A DNA stretch of 64,000 nt from Chlamydoabsidia padenii (lineage: Eukaryota; Mucoromycota; Mucoromycetes; Mucorales; Cunninghamellaceae). A program made the translations under genes and the position numbers. Below the pieces are notes generated by a model that was not told the DNA's origin, made no database searches, and worked only from the letters and a program-made list of their open reading frames with translations. The DNA is taken from positions 1,726,001 to 1,790,000 of the forward strand of contig JAIWND010000002.1 in the NCBI GenBank assembly GCA_025330725.1, given 5' to 3'. Positions 34,563 to 44,891 of the stretch are shown here, one piece after another (positions within the stretch are counted from its first letter, which is position 1; every line of letters starts with the position of its first letter).

Positions 34563-36806
34563 TTAAATCGTCAGTGGTTGCTTGTTTTCCTTATTCTTGG
34601 CTTCTAGCTTTAGATTGGCTTCCAAAGCTTTGACGTCTTCCAAATCCTTCGTCAACATATCAGTTACATGCATCAGTCCTTGTTGTTCATCACCAAGGAT
34701 CTAAAAATAAAATAAAAAAGAGAAATGTTAGTTGATCATATAGCCCTATTCGTGTTTACACTTGTTTACCTTTGCAATCCGGTTGGTATCATGTTGGTTA
34801 AGAGCTTCCCAGCGGCCATCGTCAGTATGAGTTCTTGTGGTTTTGATATTTTGCAGTTGTGACCATAATGCGAGCATCTTGGTATACAGTTGTTCAGGAT
34901 TATTAGTACGAGTGGACAGCTCTTCGAGTTGCTTTTGGCATAGTTCTTCTTGTTGATTGAGAGGGATTCCTTTATAACGAATGACTTGCACTGTTCGAAG
35001 TAACTATAGTTATTTATTTTTTTTTAAAAAAAAAATAACGAGTGAGTGTCTTTTTCGACCTTTTTTTATATACTATTTTATTAACTTACACGTATTACTC
35101 TTTGAGTGAGATCCGCATGACGTCGTTTGTGTTCTTCTAATCTAGCCCGGCTGCCTAGTTCGTATTTCCGTCGTACCGTTTCCAGTCGTTGATCAATTTC
35201 CTATAGAAAGATGATGTAATAATACATTGTCATTCAAAAACTATACATTTCTCTTTGTGAGGAGGGGGGGGATATGTATTATTGAATTACCTCTAACTTT
35301 TCCTTGTGTAGTTCAGATTGTTGATCTTGTATATTCATGCGCTTCAAGACATCTTCAAACCCCACAGCAAGGACAGGGACCATGCTATTATAAAAGACAG
35401 AGGTTAATACATGTTGTTGTTCAGTTATTCTATATCTTACCATGATGGATCAGGATTCTTTTGTTGAGCCTCATTCCATAGCTGTTCATCTTGGTTTGGA
35501 GGGCGGACATATAGTTGGACTTCGTTTGGTGGCACCATGTTGTAAAAGTAATGTCTGAATTGGCACAGCGGAGAGCTTGGATCCCAGTGGGCTTTAATAA
35601 GAGCGAGTTGTTGCCAAACGTTGTACTGCGGTTGTTGTGGTTGAGGTTGAGATTGTTGCGGTTGTCCTGTTGAATAAAAGGTATCAGTATCCATAGTATG
35701 ACATGGGGATTCAATGTTTTTGATATCATACTTACCAAAGGCATTTCCTGTCGACTGACCAAACCCGAATCCAGTAGCTGGTTTTTGTTGACCTAAGCAA
35801 ATAAAGGTTAATTCGCCTTGTTCGTTGATCTTTTTTTTTTCTTTTACATACCAAATAAGCCAGCATTGTTCGATCCGAATCCTCCAGTAGTTGACTGTTG
35901 TTGTTGTTGTTGATTGTTCCCGAATCCACCAAATCCAGTTGAGGGTGCTGTTGATCCAAATCCAGTTGAAGGTGCTGTATTACCAAATCCAGTGGATGGT
36001 GTTGTAGAGTTAAACCCGCCAAATCCACCAAATGCGGGTTTCTGTTGTTGCTGTTGTGTTTGTGTATTCCCGAAACCTCCTTTTATAAACAAGAGTTGTC
36101 CGTTAGTTCATTCCATCAATATCAGTACACTATGTATTTACCTGTACCAAAACCAGAAAATCCAGTTGTGGCTGCTGTTTGACCTTGTTGTTGTTGTTGT
36201 GCGTTATTTCCGAAACCAGAGAACGATGTTGTAGGTGCTTGTGTAGTGGTGGTTGCTGTCGTAGATGTACCGAATCCTCCTCCAAAACTAGGCATTGAGG
36301 TGGCAGGTGCTTGTTGTTGTTGAGTATTTCCAAATCCTCCTCCGAAACCAGTGGTGGGTGCAGTAGAAGCTGGGGTGGTACTTCCAAATCCAAAGGTACC
36401 TATATAAACGTAATTCATAATAAAAAGAAAGGCAAAGTCAATACAAATGATATCCGTATAAAGTTCTTTTTTCCTTGATCGTACCTGACGATGTAGTGGG
36501 AGTCGTTCCGAATAAAGTGCCAGCAGAAGATGTTCCAGTAGCTGGTTTTCCAAATAATGTTCCAGCTGAAGTATTTCCGGTAGTATTGTTAGCTGTTGTT
36601 CCAAAGCCTGTGTTCGATGCACCACCAAACAAGGTTCCTGCTGCTGAGTGGTTAGAAGCTAAAGTGGATTATAAAGTCAATTAGTTAGTAAAAGTTAGTA
36701 TAATTAAAACAAGTGTTGAAGGATTGAATAACCTTTATCGTTTACCTGGTGCTCCAAATCCAGTCGATGGTTGAGAGGAAGACCCTCCAAAGGTAAAGGA
36801 ATTCAT
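34563..36806 (-). CDS. NUP54: FG nucleoporin Nup54/Nup57
   Basis: Central-channel nucleoporin of the Nup62 (Nsp1) subcomplex. Ten exons: 36746..36806, 36485..36658, 36142..36399, 35852..36079, 35736..35792, 35441..35666, 35291..35384, 35090..35200, 34770..35003, 34563..34700; 526 aa, matching human Nup54 and yeast Nup57. The first half is a GFG/FG repeat domain with Q-runs (GGFGNTQ, STGFGNTAPSTGFG, SGFGNNAQ). The second half has the Nup54 alpha/beta start LCQFRHYFYNMVPPNEVQLY, then coiled coils (EEIDQRLETVRRKYELGSRARL; QLEELSTRTNNPEQLYTKML) used to trimerise with Nup62 and Nup58. FG phase exons are all in phase 1, which would allow repeat-number change by exon duplication. Confidence 0.93.
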
Positions 36807-37031
36807 CAAGTAAGGTTATATAAATGGAGGAATTGAAAAAGATTGATCAAGCAAAAGAAGAAAGGGAAAACAAGAAAAGAAAAGAAAAAAATTACGCGCT
36901 GTTTTATGGCACATACAAGTTTGGGACCCACACAAAAAATAATTCGCCAGTCACCGCAATGACCTCCGACGAAAATAAAATAAAAAAAACCTGACCTGAT
37001 CTCTTCTTCTTTTCTCCATTCTTAAACAAAT

Positions 37032-37486
37032 ATGGTCACTTCTACTCCACCTCCACCTGAACGACACTACGATCCAGCTCTCGATGAAAAGGCAAGAAGA
37101 CGATTGCAAATGCCACAACAAATGGCACCTAGATTAAGAGCTCGTCAAATACAAATAGCTTCTTGGGCTCTCTCATTAAGTATGACTTGTCTTTTACTAC
37201 TCATACAGACAACCAACTCATTCGACTGACTCTCATTCTTTAGCATTATCAGGCTATGTAGTCCTATTTGCCGACTTTGGAACTCAAGAACATTGTTTCT
37301 CGCCGGTAAGTTTATCCTATGCATTGCATCCTCACTCGCTTGAACACATGACACTGACTTGCCTTGTAACCTTACTTTATTCATCATACTACATAGATCC
37401 GCCGCTGGTTCCACGCCAAACGGAAAGAATTCTGGTCTCTCAGTCCTCAAGAAAAAGAAGATATGAAGGATCAAGGTCGCTTATGA
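37032..37486 (+). CDS. Small single-pass membrane protein, uncharacterised
   Basis: Exons 37032..37179, 37244..37305, 37397..37486; 99 aa. Pro-rich N-terminus (TPPPPERHYDPALDEKA), a basic stretch (RRLQMPQQMAPRLRAR), one hydrophobic helix (IASWALSLTLSGYVVLFADF) and a conserved-looking tail (GTQEHCFSPIRRWFHAKRKEFW). I do not recognise a named family; size and basic-hydrophobic-basic layout are compatible with a mitochondrial inner-membrane or ER protein. Reality is supported by three exons in frame with good splice sites and Kozak-like start. It is divergent from NUP54 over only 225 bp. Confidence 0.7.
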
Positions 37487-37872
37487 TGGCAAATGATATT
37501 AGATAGATCCCTTTTTAAAACTCTTGTAGATATAGTATAACCAATTATAATAAAATTAAATGTGTATTACAATGATTTATATACTGTTGTATGTGATTTT
37601 TTGGTATTCTGTGAATGCATTCGAGCGTTGTGTGTGTGTGTGTGTGTGTGTAGACAATTGAAATCCCGATTGCCTTTGTATCACCAACTGTCATGATCAT
37701 CCCCTATCCCAATAAAGATCATCACTTTATCACCATAGCCCCATAGTCATAGTTTAAAATGCAATACCTGTGTTTATTGATAAAAAAAAAATACATAATC
37801 ACGATACTAATACTGTTCTATCTAGTAGATATTGCAGTTCAAAGGTATTGGATGCTCCTAACAAATAATCCA
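37487..37872. other. Convergent gap
   Basis: AATAAAATTAAA near 37550, a (GT)n run near 37629-37651 and a CGGGATTT motif in minus orientation at 37657..37668. No gene seen. Confidence 0.55.
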
Positions 37873-39853
37873 TTATATGATTAAAATGTTATTGTTCCAT
37901 TCATCTTGTTTACTATTACCTGTATAATCCCAACCAAACACAGTTTTCTTCGCATCACAGTAGCGTTGTCCAAAGTATTTGAAGTCCACAAAAAGATCAG
38001 ATTTTAAGATTTGTAATAGAGGGAACGTTTCGATGGGTTGGGGTAGGATTGGTATCTGGCTGATCATGATGGTTTTTTCAGATACATCAATAAGTTTTTC
38101 AACGGATGATCGGGTATCAGGAAGCTACATTTAAAAAGAAGAAGAATAGCAGAGAGGTCAGTCAAGGTGGGAGGAATCTTCATATCATTCGACTTACCAA
38201 ATCACTTTTAATATCGTGACAGTCATCAAAGATAACCACCCGATACCTCTTCTTTACCAATTCCCGCATTTTTTGTTTGGCTAATTCGTAGCTGATGATG
38301 ATATATTGTGCTGTTTGTTCCGACCCTCGTTCTTCGTCTTTGAAGGTGTACCATTTGTCAATGTTGTCATCGTTGTAGTCGTCTATGCTGTTATTGTCGT
38401 CTATACTGTTATTGTCCATGTTGATGCTGCCCATGTTGATGCTGCCCATGCTAATGCTGCTGTTGCCGAGACTTTTGTTATCATCATTGTCGTCGTCGTC
38501 GTCGTCAGAGATGATGATGATTGTGGTGGGGTTGCTTGATTTAATTGTTCCGCCATGCTGATCATGATCTATATCGCCAATGTCATTATACCCATTAACA
38601 TCATCACTATCATCGAAAAAGAAATCCGCCACATCGCCATTTGAATGGATACCATGCAATTTTCGTTTCTTGTCAACCCCACTGTCACCACTACCATCCA
38701 CCAGTTTCACACACCGTTGCTTGTCATCATTATCATCTGTTGATCCCTGTCGTCGTCGTTTTCTGGTGTCAGAGTATTGTTGTTCAATGATAAAGACTTG
38801 ATGGCCACCCAAAAGAAGATTATCTTGTACAAGTCGTTTCCACTCAAGGCAGTTTATGGACCTACAAATAACAAGTACCGGCCAATCAGATCGATGCAGT
38901 TCGGCAATTCCTAGGGCCTCCAAAGACTTTTTATCACCACTAGCATTCTCCAGGTACAAGTTCCCCTTCATGCGTGCCCCCTTTTCGACCCGTGATCGCT
39001 GTTCCAAATTCATCCTTCGCCATAATTCTGATTCGTATAATCGTGATAGATCAACTCTAGAGTCATCCGCCATTTTGTCATTGTCGCCTTTTACCACCCC
39101 CGTATCATCCGAGTCCCATCCCAAATCGAGATTCACCAGATCGTCGTCCAGGTTGATGATCGTATGTTGTGGCTCGCATTGTTCTTGTAAAAGTTGTGTT
39201 GTTGTTGCCGGAAGGTGCTTGAGAATAGCCTTGGGTAGACCAATTACGTTGAATGTCCTACGATATTGTTTTAAAAGTCGTTGCACCTTTGTATACGTCT
39301 GTTGATCCGCCGCAAAAACCCAGAGTCGTGGTTCTTCTAGCCAACCAATGTCGTTTATCGTGTTGAAGATCGTTTGTAAATAGCGATGACGATCTGAAGC
39401 TCGGACAGAGATATCAGTCGAGGTATATAACGCCATTTCGATAGTTGGTAAGGTCAATTGTCGTTTGGTCTGTGATTTGGTTCTTGATAGAGACCCAAGT
39501 GGGCAAATAGTGGTTTCGTTATCACTGCTGTCATTATTACTGCTGGTGGAATTGTTGCGCTGTCGCTTGGTGAAGGATCTTGATGCTGCAAAGGTGTTTT
39601 CAGACGGGCGGGGGTGTTCATAAGAGATGGGTGTGTAGAGAGAAGCATTTGACTCGTTCCATTCATAGTAGCTACAAATGTTGGCTGCACACTAGTAGAT
39701 CATAATAATAACAAAAAAAAAAAATTAACACGATGAGGTTTGGTCATTTTTCGAGTTGCTATATACCTTCCAGTACCAACGACCTCTGTTTTTTACGGAG
39801 AAGGCCTCTTTGCTTTTACAAGGTCTGTTACAGTGGCAGAATGGAATAGACAT
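37873..39853 (-). CDS. GRF zinc finger plus degenerate SMARCAL1-like SNF2 domain (probable pseudo-ATPase)
   Basis: Exons: 39767..39853, 38198..39691, 37873..38124; 610 aa. Residues 5-40 form a GRF zinc finger (FCHCNRPC ... KNRGRWYWKC ... CSYYEW; Cys6, Cys8, Cys30, Cys35). From about 105 a HARP/SMARCAL1-like region precedes a SNF2 N-lobe. Motif I, normally GxGKT before QALGIA, reads SGDKKSLEALGIA (280-292). Motif Ia is WPVLVICRS. Motif II is FDDCH (517-521) instead of DExH. Motif III region is ISQIPILPQPIETF instead of LSGTP. The lobe continues to FGQRYCDAKK and FGWDYTG, diagnostic for SMARCAL1/ZRANB3, then stops: the second RecA lobe (motifs IV-VI) is absent. An acidic Asp/Asn insert sits before motif II. 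It may be a diverged DNA-binding relative or an early pseudogene with open frame. Confidence 0.75.
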
Positions 39854-40285
39854 GTGGTATATCAATTAAAAAAATAAAAAAAGGAAAAGCAAAAGAGAAA
39901 GAAAAAAGGGGATTTCACTTTTGAGGATCCTTTTGTCAAAAATTGTCGGGATTCCAAACCCAATACTAGTTAGTGTTAGAAAGAGCAAAGCAGGTACTTG
40001 TTACTATAGACATGAAAGATAAAAGCGGAAAACACTCGCTTCAATTTTCGATGGAGAGTGTATAACTATGGGGATAGCTTTTATATGATAGCACTTGATA
40101 TGCCCTTCACTTTTTCTTTCTCCCTCTCCTTCCTGGCTGTATTAGTGCCCAGATGAGAATGCCACTGTTTCTATTGTTTGTTAAATTACAATCCCTTTAT
40201 ATAAAACATATTGAATTTAAAAGTTTACAACGGTTTTGCTTCGTAAATCCATGCAAAGACCGAGAAACATCTCCTATCCGATTTC
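39854..40285. other. Intergenic upstream of the GRF-SNF2 gene
   Basis: Carries a near-match CGGGATTCCAAA at 39946. No gene seen. Confidence 0.5.
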
Positions 40286-40627
40286 TCATTTCCATTTTGA
40301 GCATCGAGCGGCGTTTGTACTTCTAATTCGTATTTTTTTCTTTTTATATGCCTTGTAATATGGATACGTCTTCCAAAACAGAATTAAATCCGCCCATTGT
40401 TTTTTTGGATTGTATCCACTATTGTGATGATGGTTTCTGATGCCTGGAAAGAACAGTAATCGAGAATCGGCTGTACCTTTATTCAAACTCCTATTTTGTG
40501 CTTGATATAGTGTATTAATTTTTTTTTCGAATGGTACATTTTGTGTAACTTTTATTTGTGGATTGACTTTTGAACTCGGAGATTCTTGGTTCGAAGTAGC
40601 CATTGGTTCATGCTGATGAAAACACAT
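40286..40627 (-). CDS. Hypothetical small protein
   Basis: Open frame of 113 codons from ATG at 40627 (an in-frame ATG at 40603 gives 105 aa). Composition is normal and basic, with a segment NPKKQWADLILFWKTYPYY and a Lys/Arg-rich end. No domain recognised, no introns, no clear promoter. Length is only slightly above the chance ORFs seen in other gaps, so it is a weak call. Confidence 0.25.
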   Translation of the reverse strand: MCFHQHEPMATSNQESPSSKVNPQIKVTQNVPFEKKINTLYQAQNRSLNKGTADSRLLFFPGIRNHHHNSGYNPKKQWADLILFWKTYPYYKAYKKKKIRIRSTNAARCSKWK

Positions 40628-40879
40628 GGATTAACCATATGTCTGAAGCTTAATTGCTCTGTTGCAAAATTGTATGCCTTCCTTCTGAATGAACTTTTTT
40701 TTTTTTTGTTGTTAGGGGGTTCTTTTGTTGCGAGAGAAATCCTTGATGCAAACAAAAACAGGGATGAGAGTTGAGCAGTAGGTCAACTCGACTCCAAAAA
40801 GGGAATGGACAGGGTCTTCCGACACAGACACAAACAAATAATCAAGTCCATTATCTGGCCATATATGATATAAAGTATA

Positions 40880-42105
40880 AATATAATTAAAAATATGTTT
40901 TTATTAATGAAAATCAAAGTGTGATTAAAAGCTAGTTATAATATTGTTCTAATTGCTAGTGGAGAGGAAGGGTGAAAAGGATTACAGTTGACTATATCTA
41001 TGTTCTATTAGGATAAGAGAATGGAGTAATATCAATGGAAGAAGAGGCAGTACAGACAATACAGGAGGATAATAGCTATCATTAATCAAGGGAGCCTACC
41101 GCCATCGAGTCAAAAAAAAAAAAAAAAATCCAAGTTAGTCAACCCATCATAACTTTAGATTGTCTTACCTGATAATCTATTGCTCTGTGCCGCATAATGT
41201 GTTTTGGTTAGTGATTAGAAACGTATCATGTCCCCACTTGTCTTCCCCACCCCCTTTGCCTGATATATAATTATATTCATTATTACAGCATCATCGATTT
41301 ACCTAAAGTATCACTATTCAGTATCATAGGCCATCATCAAGGAAGAAGAGAGATTAAGAGGCCATGGTCCAGTAGGTAGATGATGAATTGTTATGGCGTC
41401 GTTCAAAGGGGGGGGGAGGTGAAGGAGGGAGAGGGAGAATTAATGCTTTATCTGCTGATCATTAATTGTTTCCCTATGCCACATTAATGGGCCCTTGATG
41501 GATTGTCTGCTGTGGTCAACGATGCGAGTCCGTCATCATCCCTTTGTCCTGGAAATAAAAAAGCATGGTCAGTTCTGATCATAAACAAATAAGCAAATAA
41601 ACAAAAAGCACAGACATCATTATTACCTTCATCTTCCAGTCATCTATGCATGTATCTATAAAAAAGAGCGAGTACTATTATCATCGTTTCAAATCAACTT
41701 TCCATTACATTGTGTAAGTAATGATAACGGATATTGATTTAGCAGGTTGTATGACAACTTGTGTGTATGTATGTGTGTGTGTGTGTGCTTACCCTGTTGC
41801 CCTAATAAACATATCTGTGACCCAAGTCGTCCATCAAAATAAGATACATTAAGGGAGGTCACTATAAAATAAAATAACCAGTTGGTGTTTTTATGTCACC
41901 TGGTTGATATTTGCATTGAGTACACTGATTTACCTGTATATGTCCAAGTCTTGGTTTGCAGGCATAATAACAATAAGAGAAGGGTCATTCGCCCCGCCTC
42001 CTTGATCCACGTATCATACACACCTTAAACATATCACATACTTACCTATATATATAAACCTGTTTATTCTTTTCAAAAGACTTGACGAATGACGTTCAAG
42101 TTTTC
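40880..42105 (-). ncRNA. Multi-exon polyadenylated transcript with little coding potential
   Basis: A chain of consistent splice sites on the minus strand: exons 42046..42105, about 41934..41988 (5' limit unsure), 41793..41861, 41627..41655, 41303..41548, 41169..41184 (16 nt) and about 40880..41095. Donors are GTAAGT, GTAAAT, GTAAGC, GTAATA, GTAAAT and GTAAGA; most introns have a CTAAC/CTGAC-like branch and a TAG or CAG end. AATAAA lies at 40900..40905. The longest ATG frame found is 61 codons, from ATG at 41988 to TGA at 41516..41518, starting with a Leu-rich stretch (MTLLLLLLCLQTKTW), which would leave three exons of 3' UTR. Non-coding RNA is my preferred reading; a small secreted peptide is the alternative. 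Confidence 0.5.
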
Positions 42106-42402
42106 CTACAATAAGAAAGGTATTAGTTCCAATAGTGAGATCCAGTCAGCTTTAACCAGTATTGCTTTCTTCTTGAGGTTAGTTCTTGAATCGCAACTTG
42201 ACCAAAGTATCATATAAGGGGAGAAGAGTTGACAGCACGTGGGAATAGAGTTAAATGGACAAACAAGGGTTGGTGGGTCTTGTCTTTGGGTGACGGTGCA
42301 TATAAAAAGTGTCGTGCAGGATGAATTATGTGTATTGTGACCATAAGATTAACAACAGAGTATAATGGTAGCAATAGTAGTAGTAGTAGTTTAATGTTAA
42401 CA

Positions 42403-42405
<3 letters not shown>

Positions 42406-42460
<55 letters not shown>
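42406..42460 (+). repeat. A55 homopolymer
   Basis: Longest of at least ten A/T runs of 25 bases or more. Others: 13531..13559, 16638..16676, 30075..30106, 44768..44794, 58063..58105, and, inside PAK introns, 61884..61921 and 63683..63729. Exact lengths may be affected by sequencing. Confidence 0.9.
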
Positions 42461-42464
<4 letters not shown>

Positions 42465-43047
42465 GAAAAGAGGGATTGAAGACCGTGTGAATTGATTAGT
42501 GAAAGAAGGAAAAAAGTACCCTACGCCGCCTCCCCTTATTTTTGACATCAGCTTCCATCATCCAAATTAAGGAGGCGGCAATTGAAAAATGGGAGGAGGA
42601 AAGTATGAACGAAGAGATAGAGTATATAGTGCCATACTTTACCACGTCGTCTTCCTTTATAGAAAATCTCCATAAATAGCTTCTCTTCTTACTCCTTTAT
42701 AATTGAGAAGAGAAGGAGGCTCTTAAAACTCTTTCATAATAGGAGCTATTCATCATTGTAAAAAGGAGATCACCATTTATATGTATTTTGATCTTTTGTT
42801 TTATGCGGGAGATCAGGGGAATTACCGGGAGGAAAACAATGTCTTTTTTGTCTTTGTATGTGTGTACAAAATATTATAGTATTACAGGAGAAGGATTTGA
42901 AATCGATCTTACATCGGATGTTCCTTCAATATAACCAAAAGTAGTTACACAGCACATTCATATAAAAGCAGAAACAAAAAAAAAAAGTGATTGATGTACC
43001 TTGATCTTTTTTTCCCTTCTTTCTTGAACACCGAGTTAACTTATATA

Positions 43048-44274
43048 ATGGAACAAAATAATTACATATTGTCACCAAGATGCCAACAACAGCAACATGA
43101 TGATCAAGTTCTTTCTACTCCATTCAATCGGGATTTGAATTATCGACGTGCTTCAGCTAATGATCATCCCTATTTGATCAAAAATCCTACCATACCACCA
43201 ACCCAACCTCGAGCAATGTCTTATTCAGAAGGTACCACCACGAATGCGAGAAAATGCCCCATCAAGCAGAATAAGCATGCGTGCAATTACCCTCAATGTG
43301 GATGGAGCTTTAAGCGATTTGAACATTTAAAGCGCCACATGCTAGTTCACTCGGGCGATCGTCCTCATGCTTGCCCTTATCCTGGCTGCGGCAAACGATT
43401 CAGTCGAACCGATAATTTCCATGCTCATTACCGAACACATACAAAGAAAACACTACAGAAAGACAATGATGATCCCGGCCATCTGCCAACATTGCCTTGT
43501 GCCCTTCCACGCATGAATAATGCAAAAAATGCAAAAACAAAAACCCCGACTTTTGAAATCCCGCTACGCCCAGTGTCCTCTCCGTCTCCATCTTATCAAA
43601 CGATGACAAGTGATCCATCAAATACTAATCATCAGTACCACCATGAGCAGCAGCCTGGTCACTACTATGATCAATCTCACTATTATCAATCATCACCACA
43701 TGAATTCCACCCTCTTCAACAGGTACAACATCAACACTCACCATCTCTCGACGAAGAAAAGCAGCATGTCTGTACTTTTCATGATTGTCAAAAGAGATTC
43801 AAGAGATTAGAACATTTAAAACGGCATATGCGGATTCATACTCTGGAACGGCCTTTTCAGTGTCATTTCCCTGGATGTCAGAAATCGTTTTCAAGAAGCG
43901 ACAACTTGACTCAACATAGCAAAACTCATTATCGATCTAGTCATCGTGGGCCAACCAATCAAAAACATTCACCATCCTCTTTATCATTACTACCATCAAC
44001 AGTTTCTTTATCTCCATCTTCCAATTCCTCCTCCCCCGTATCATCATCATCTTCTTCTTCTTTAGGTCAACTCGATCTATCATATCAGCAACATCAACCT
44101 CTTTTAAATCCGACAAGTGCTTGTTCTGAAGGACTTGTTGCAAATGGGTTTGTTCTACCGCCCCCATTTGCTTCTTACAAGACTCATCACAAGGTATCAA
44201 CTGCCCCTTCTTCACATCACTGGTCACATCAGCACACTGGCGAGGGTATTACTTTAGGAAATACTCAATGTTAA
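43048..44274 (+). CDS. C2H2 zinc-finger transcription factor, four fingers in two pairs
   Basis: Single exon, 408 aa from ATG at 43048; an upstream in-frame ATG at 42994 would add 18 residues. Pair 1 (about residues 77-138): [19 protein letters not shown] and [19 protein letters not shown]. Pair 2 (about 240-300): [19 protein letters not shown] and [19 protein letters not shown]. The FKR-x-EHLKRH plus FSRSDNL layout is that of the Msn2/4, SteA and related fungal stress/morphogenesis factors. The two pairs are similar enough to be an internal duplication. Flanks are H/Q/S/P-rich and probably disordered. Two CGGGATTT cores lie inside the coding sequence (43129 and 43551), the only ones in an exon apart from one degenerate copy. 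Target genes unknown. Confidence 0.85.
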   Translation: MEQNNYILSPRCQQQQHDDQVLSTPFNRDLNYRRASANDHPYLIKNPTIPPTQPRAMSYSEGTTTNARKCPIKQNKHACNYPQCGWSFKRFEHLKRHMLVHSGDRPHACPYPGCGKRFSRTDNFHAHYRTHTKKTLQKDNDDPGHLPTLPCALPRMNNAKNAKTKTPTFEIPLRPVSSPSPSYQTMTSDPSNTNHQYHHEQQPGHYYDQSHYYQSSPHEFHPLQQVQHQHSPSLDEEKQHVCTFHDCQKRFKRLEHLKRHMRIHTLERPFQCHFPGCQKSFSRSDNLTQHSKTHYRSSHRGPTNQKHSPSSLSLLPSTVSLSPSSNSSSPVSSSSSSSLGQLDLSYQQHQPLLNPTSACSEGLVANGFVLPPPFASYKTHHKVSTAPSSHHWSHQHTGEGITLGNTQC

Positions 44275-44891
44275 GCTTAATTCATCGATTTACTTTAATC
44301 TGTTTTTAAAAACCATCTTAATAAAGATGCATGATCATAAAATGTATATATTCATGCCAAGGCAACCCAAGTTCATGCGGAATCCGAGATTCAATCCCCG
44401 CAATGACCAATTTTTCTTTTTGCAAGTAAATCTTCAAACTCACTGTAATTAAACTCATGGCGCAAAATAACCAAGTACCCCTAGTCAGAAATTACCTTGA
44501 CAAACACTGCTCAATAAATAGAATAGACTGATGGCCATCACAGTACATCATTTGCATTTTTTATGCTGCGACCAAAGTCAAGGGCATAAAGAACTTGCCT
44601 TGATGTGTCATCAGCAAGATTAAATTGCAAAGCATGAAGAATCAAACAGTAAAAGGATAATTTTAGGCATCAGTACCTATCAGAAGAAAAGAAATAGTGC
44701 CTCTCTTTAGACTTTGTACGAAAGGATGAATGGGCACTGGCATATTTTTCAATTCCCGACGGCACGCAAAAAAAAAAAAAAAAAAAAAAAAAAAGTATTT
44801 GGTTTCCCACTCGCACTCCCCCTTTTTCGCCTCTTCTTTTCTCTTCATTCCTGGATAAGCCCCATACCCTTTACCACTCAGTCTATTGTCC
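44275..44891. other. Intergenic, MCM10 promoter
   Basis: A27 run at 44768..44794 and a diverged motif TTCAATTCCCGAC near 44750. A stretch near 44385 resembling a tRNA T-loop did not fold into a tRNA. No gene seen. Confidence 0.5.

Larger units (their letters stand above)
40628..43047. other. Long gap containing a spliced minus-strand transcript and an A55 run
   Basis: The left two thirds hold the multi-exon transcript described separately. Right part: A55 homopolymer at 42406..42460, a GAGG-rich stretch, and the C2H2 promoter with GGATTTGAAATCG near 42892 (motif lacking the CG start). Confidence 0.55.

Noticed and set aside
42210..42548. 112-codon minus-strand ORF
   Set aside because: Mostly a Phe run produced by the A55 homopolymer.
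44340..44420. GATTCAATCCCCGC resembling a tRNA T-loop
   Set aside because: No matching acceptor, D or anticodon arms could be drawn in the 80 bases around it.
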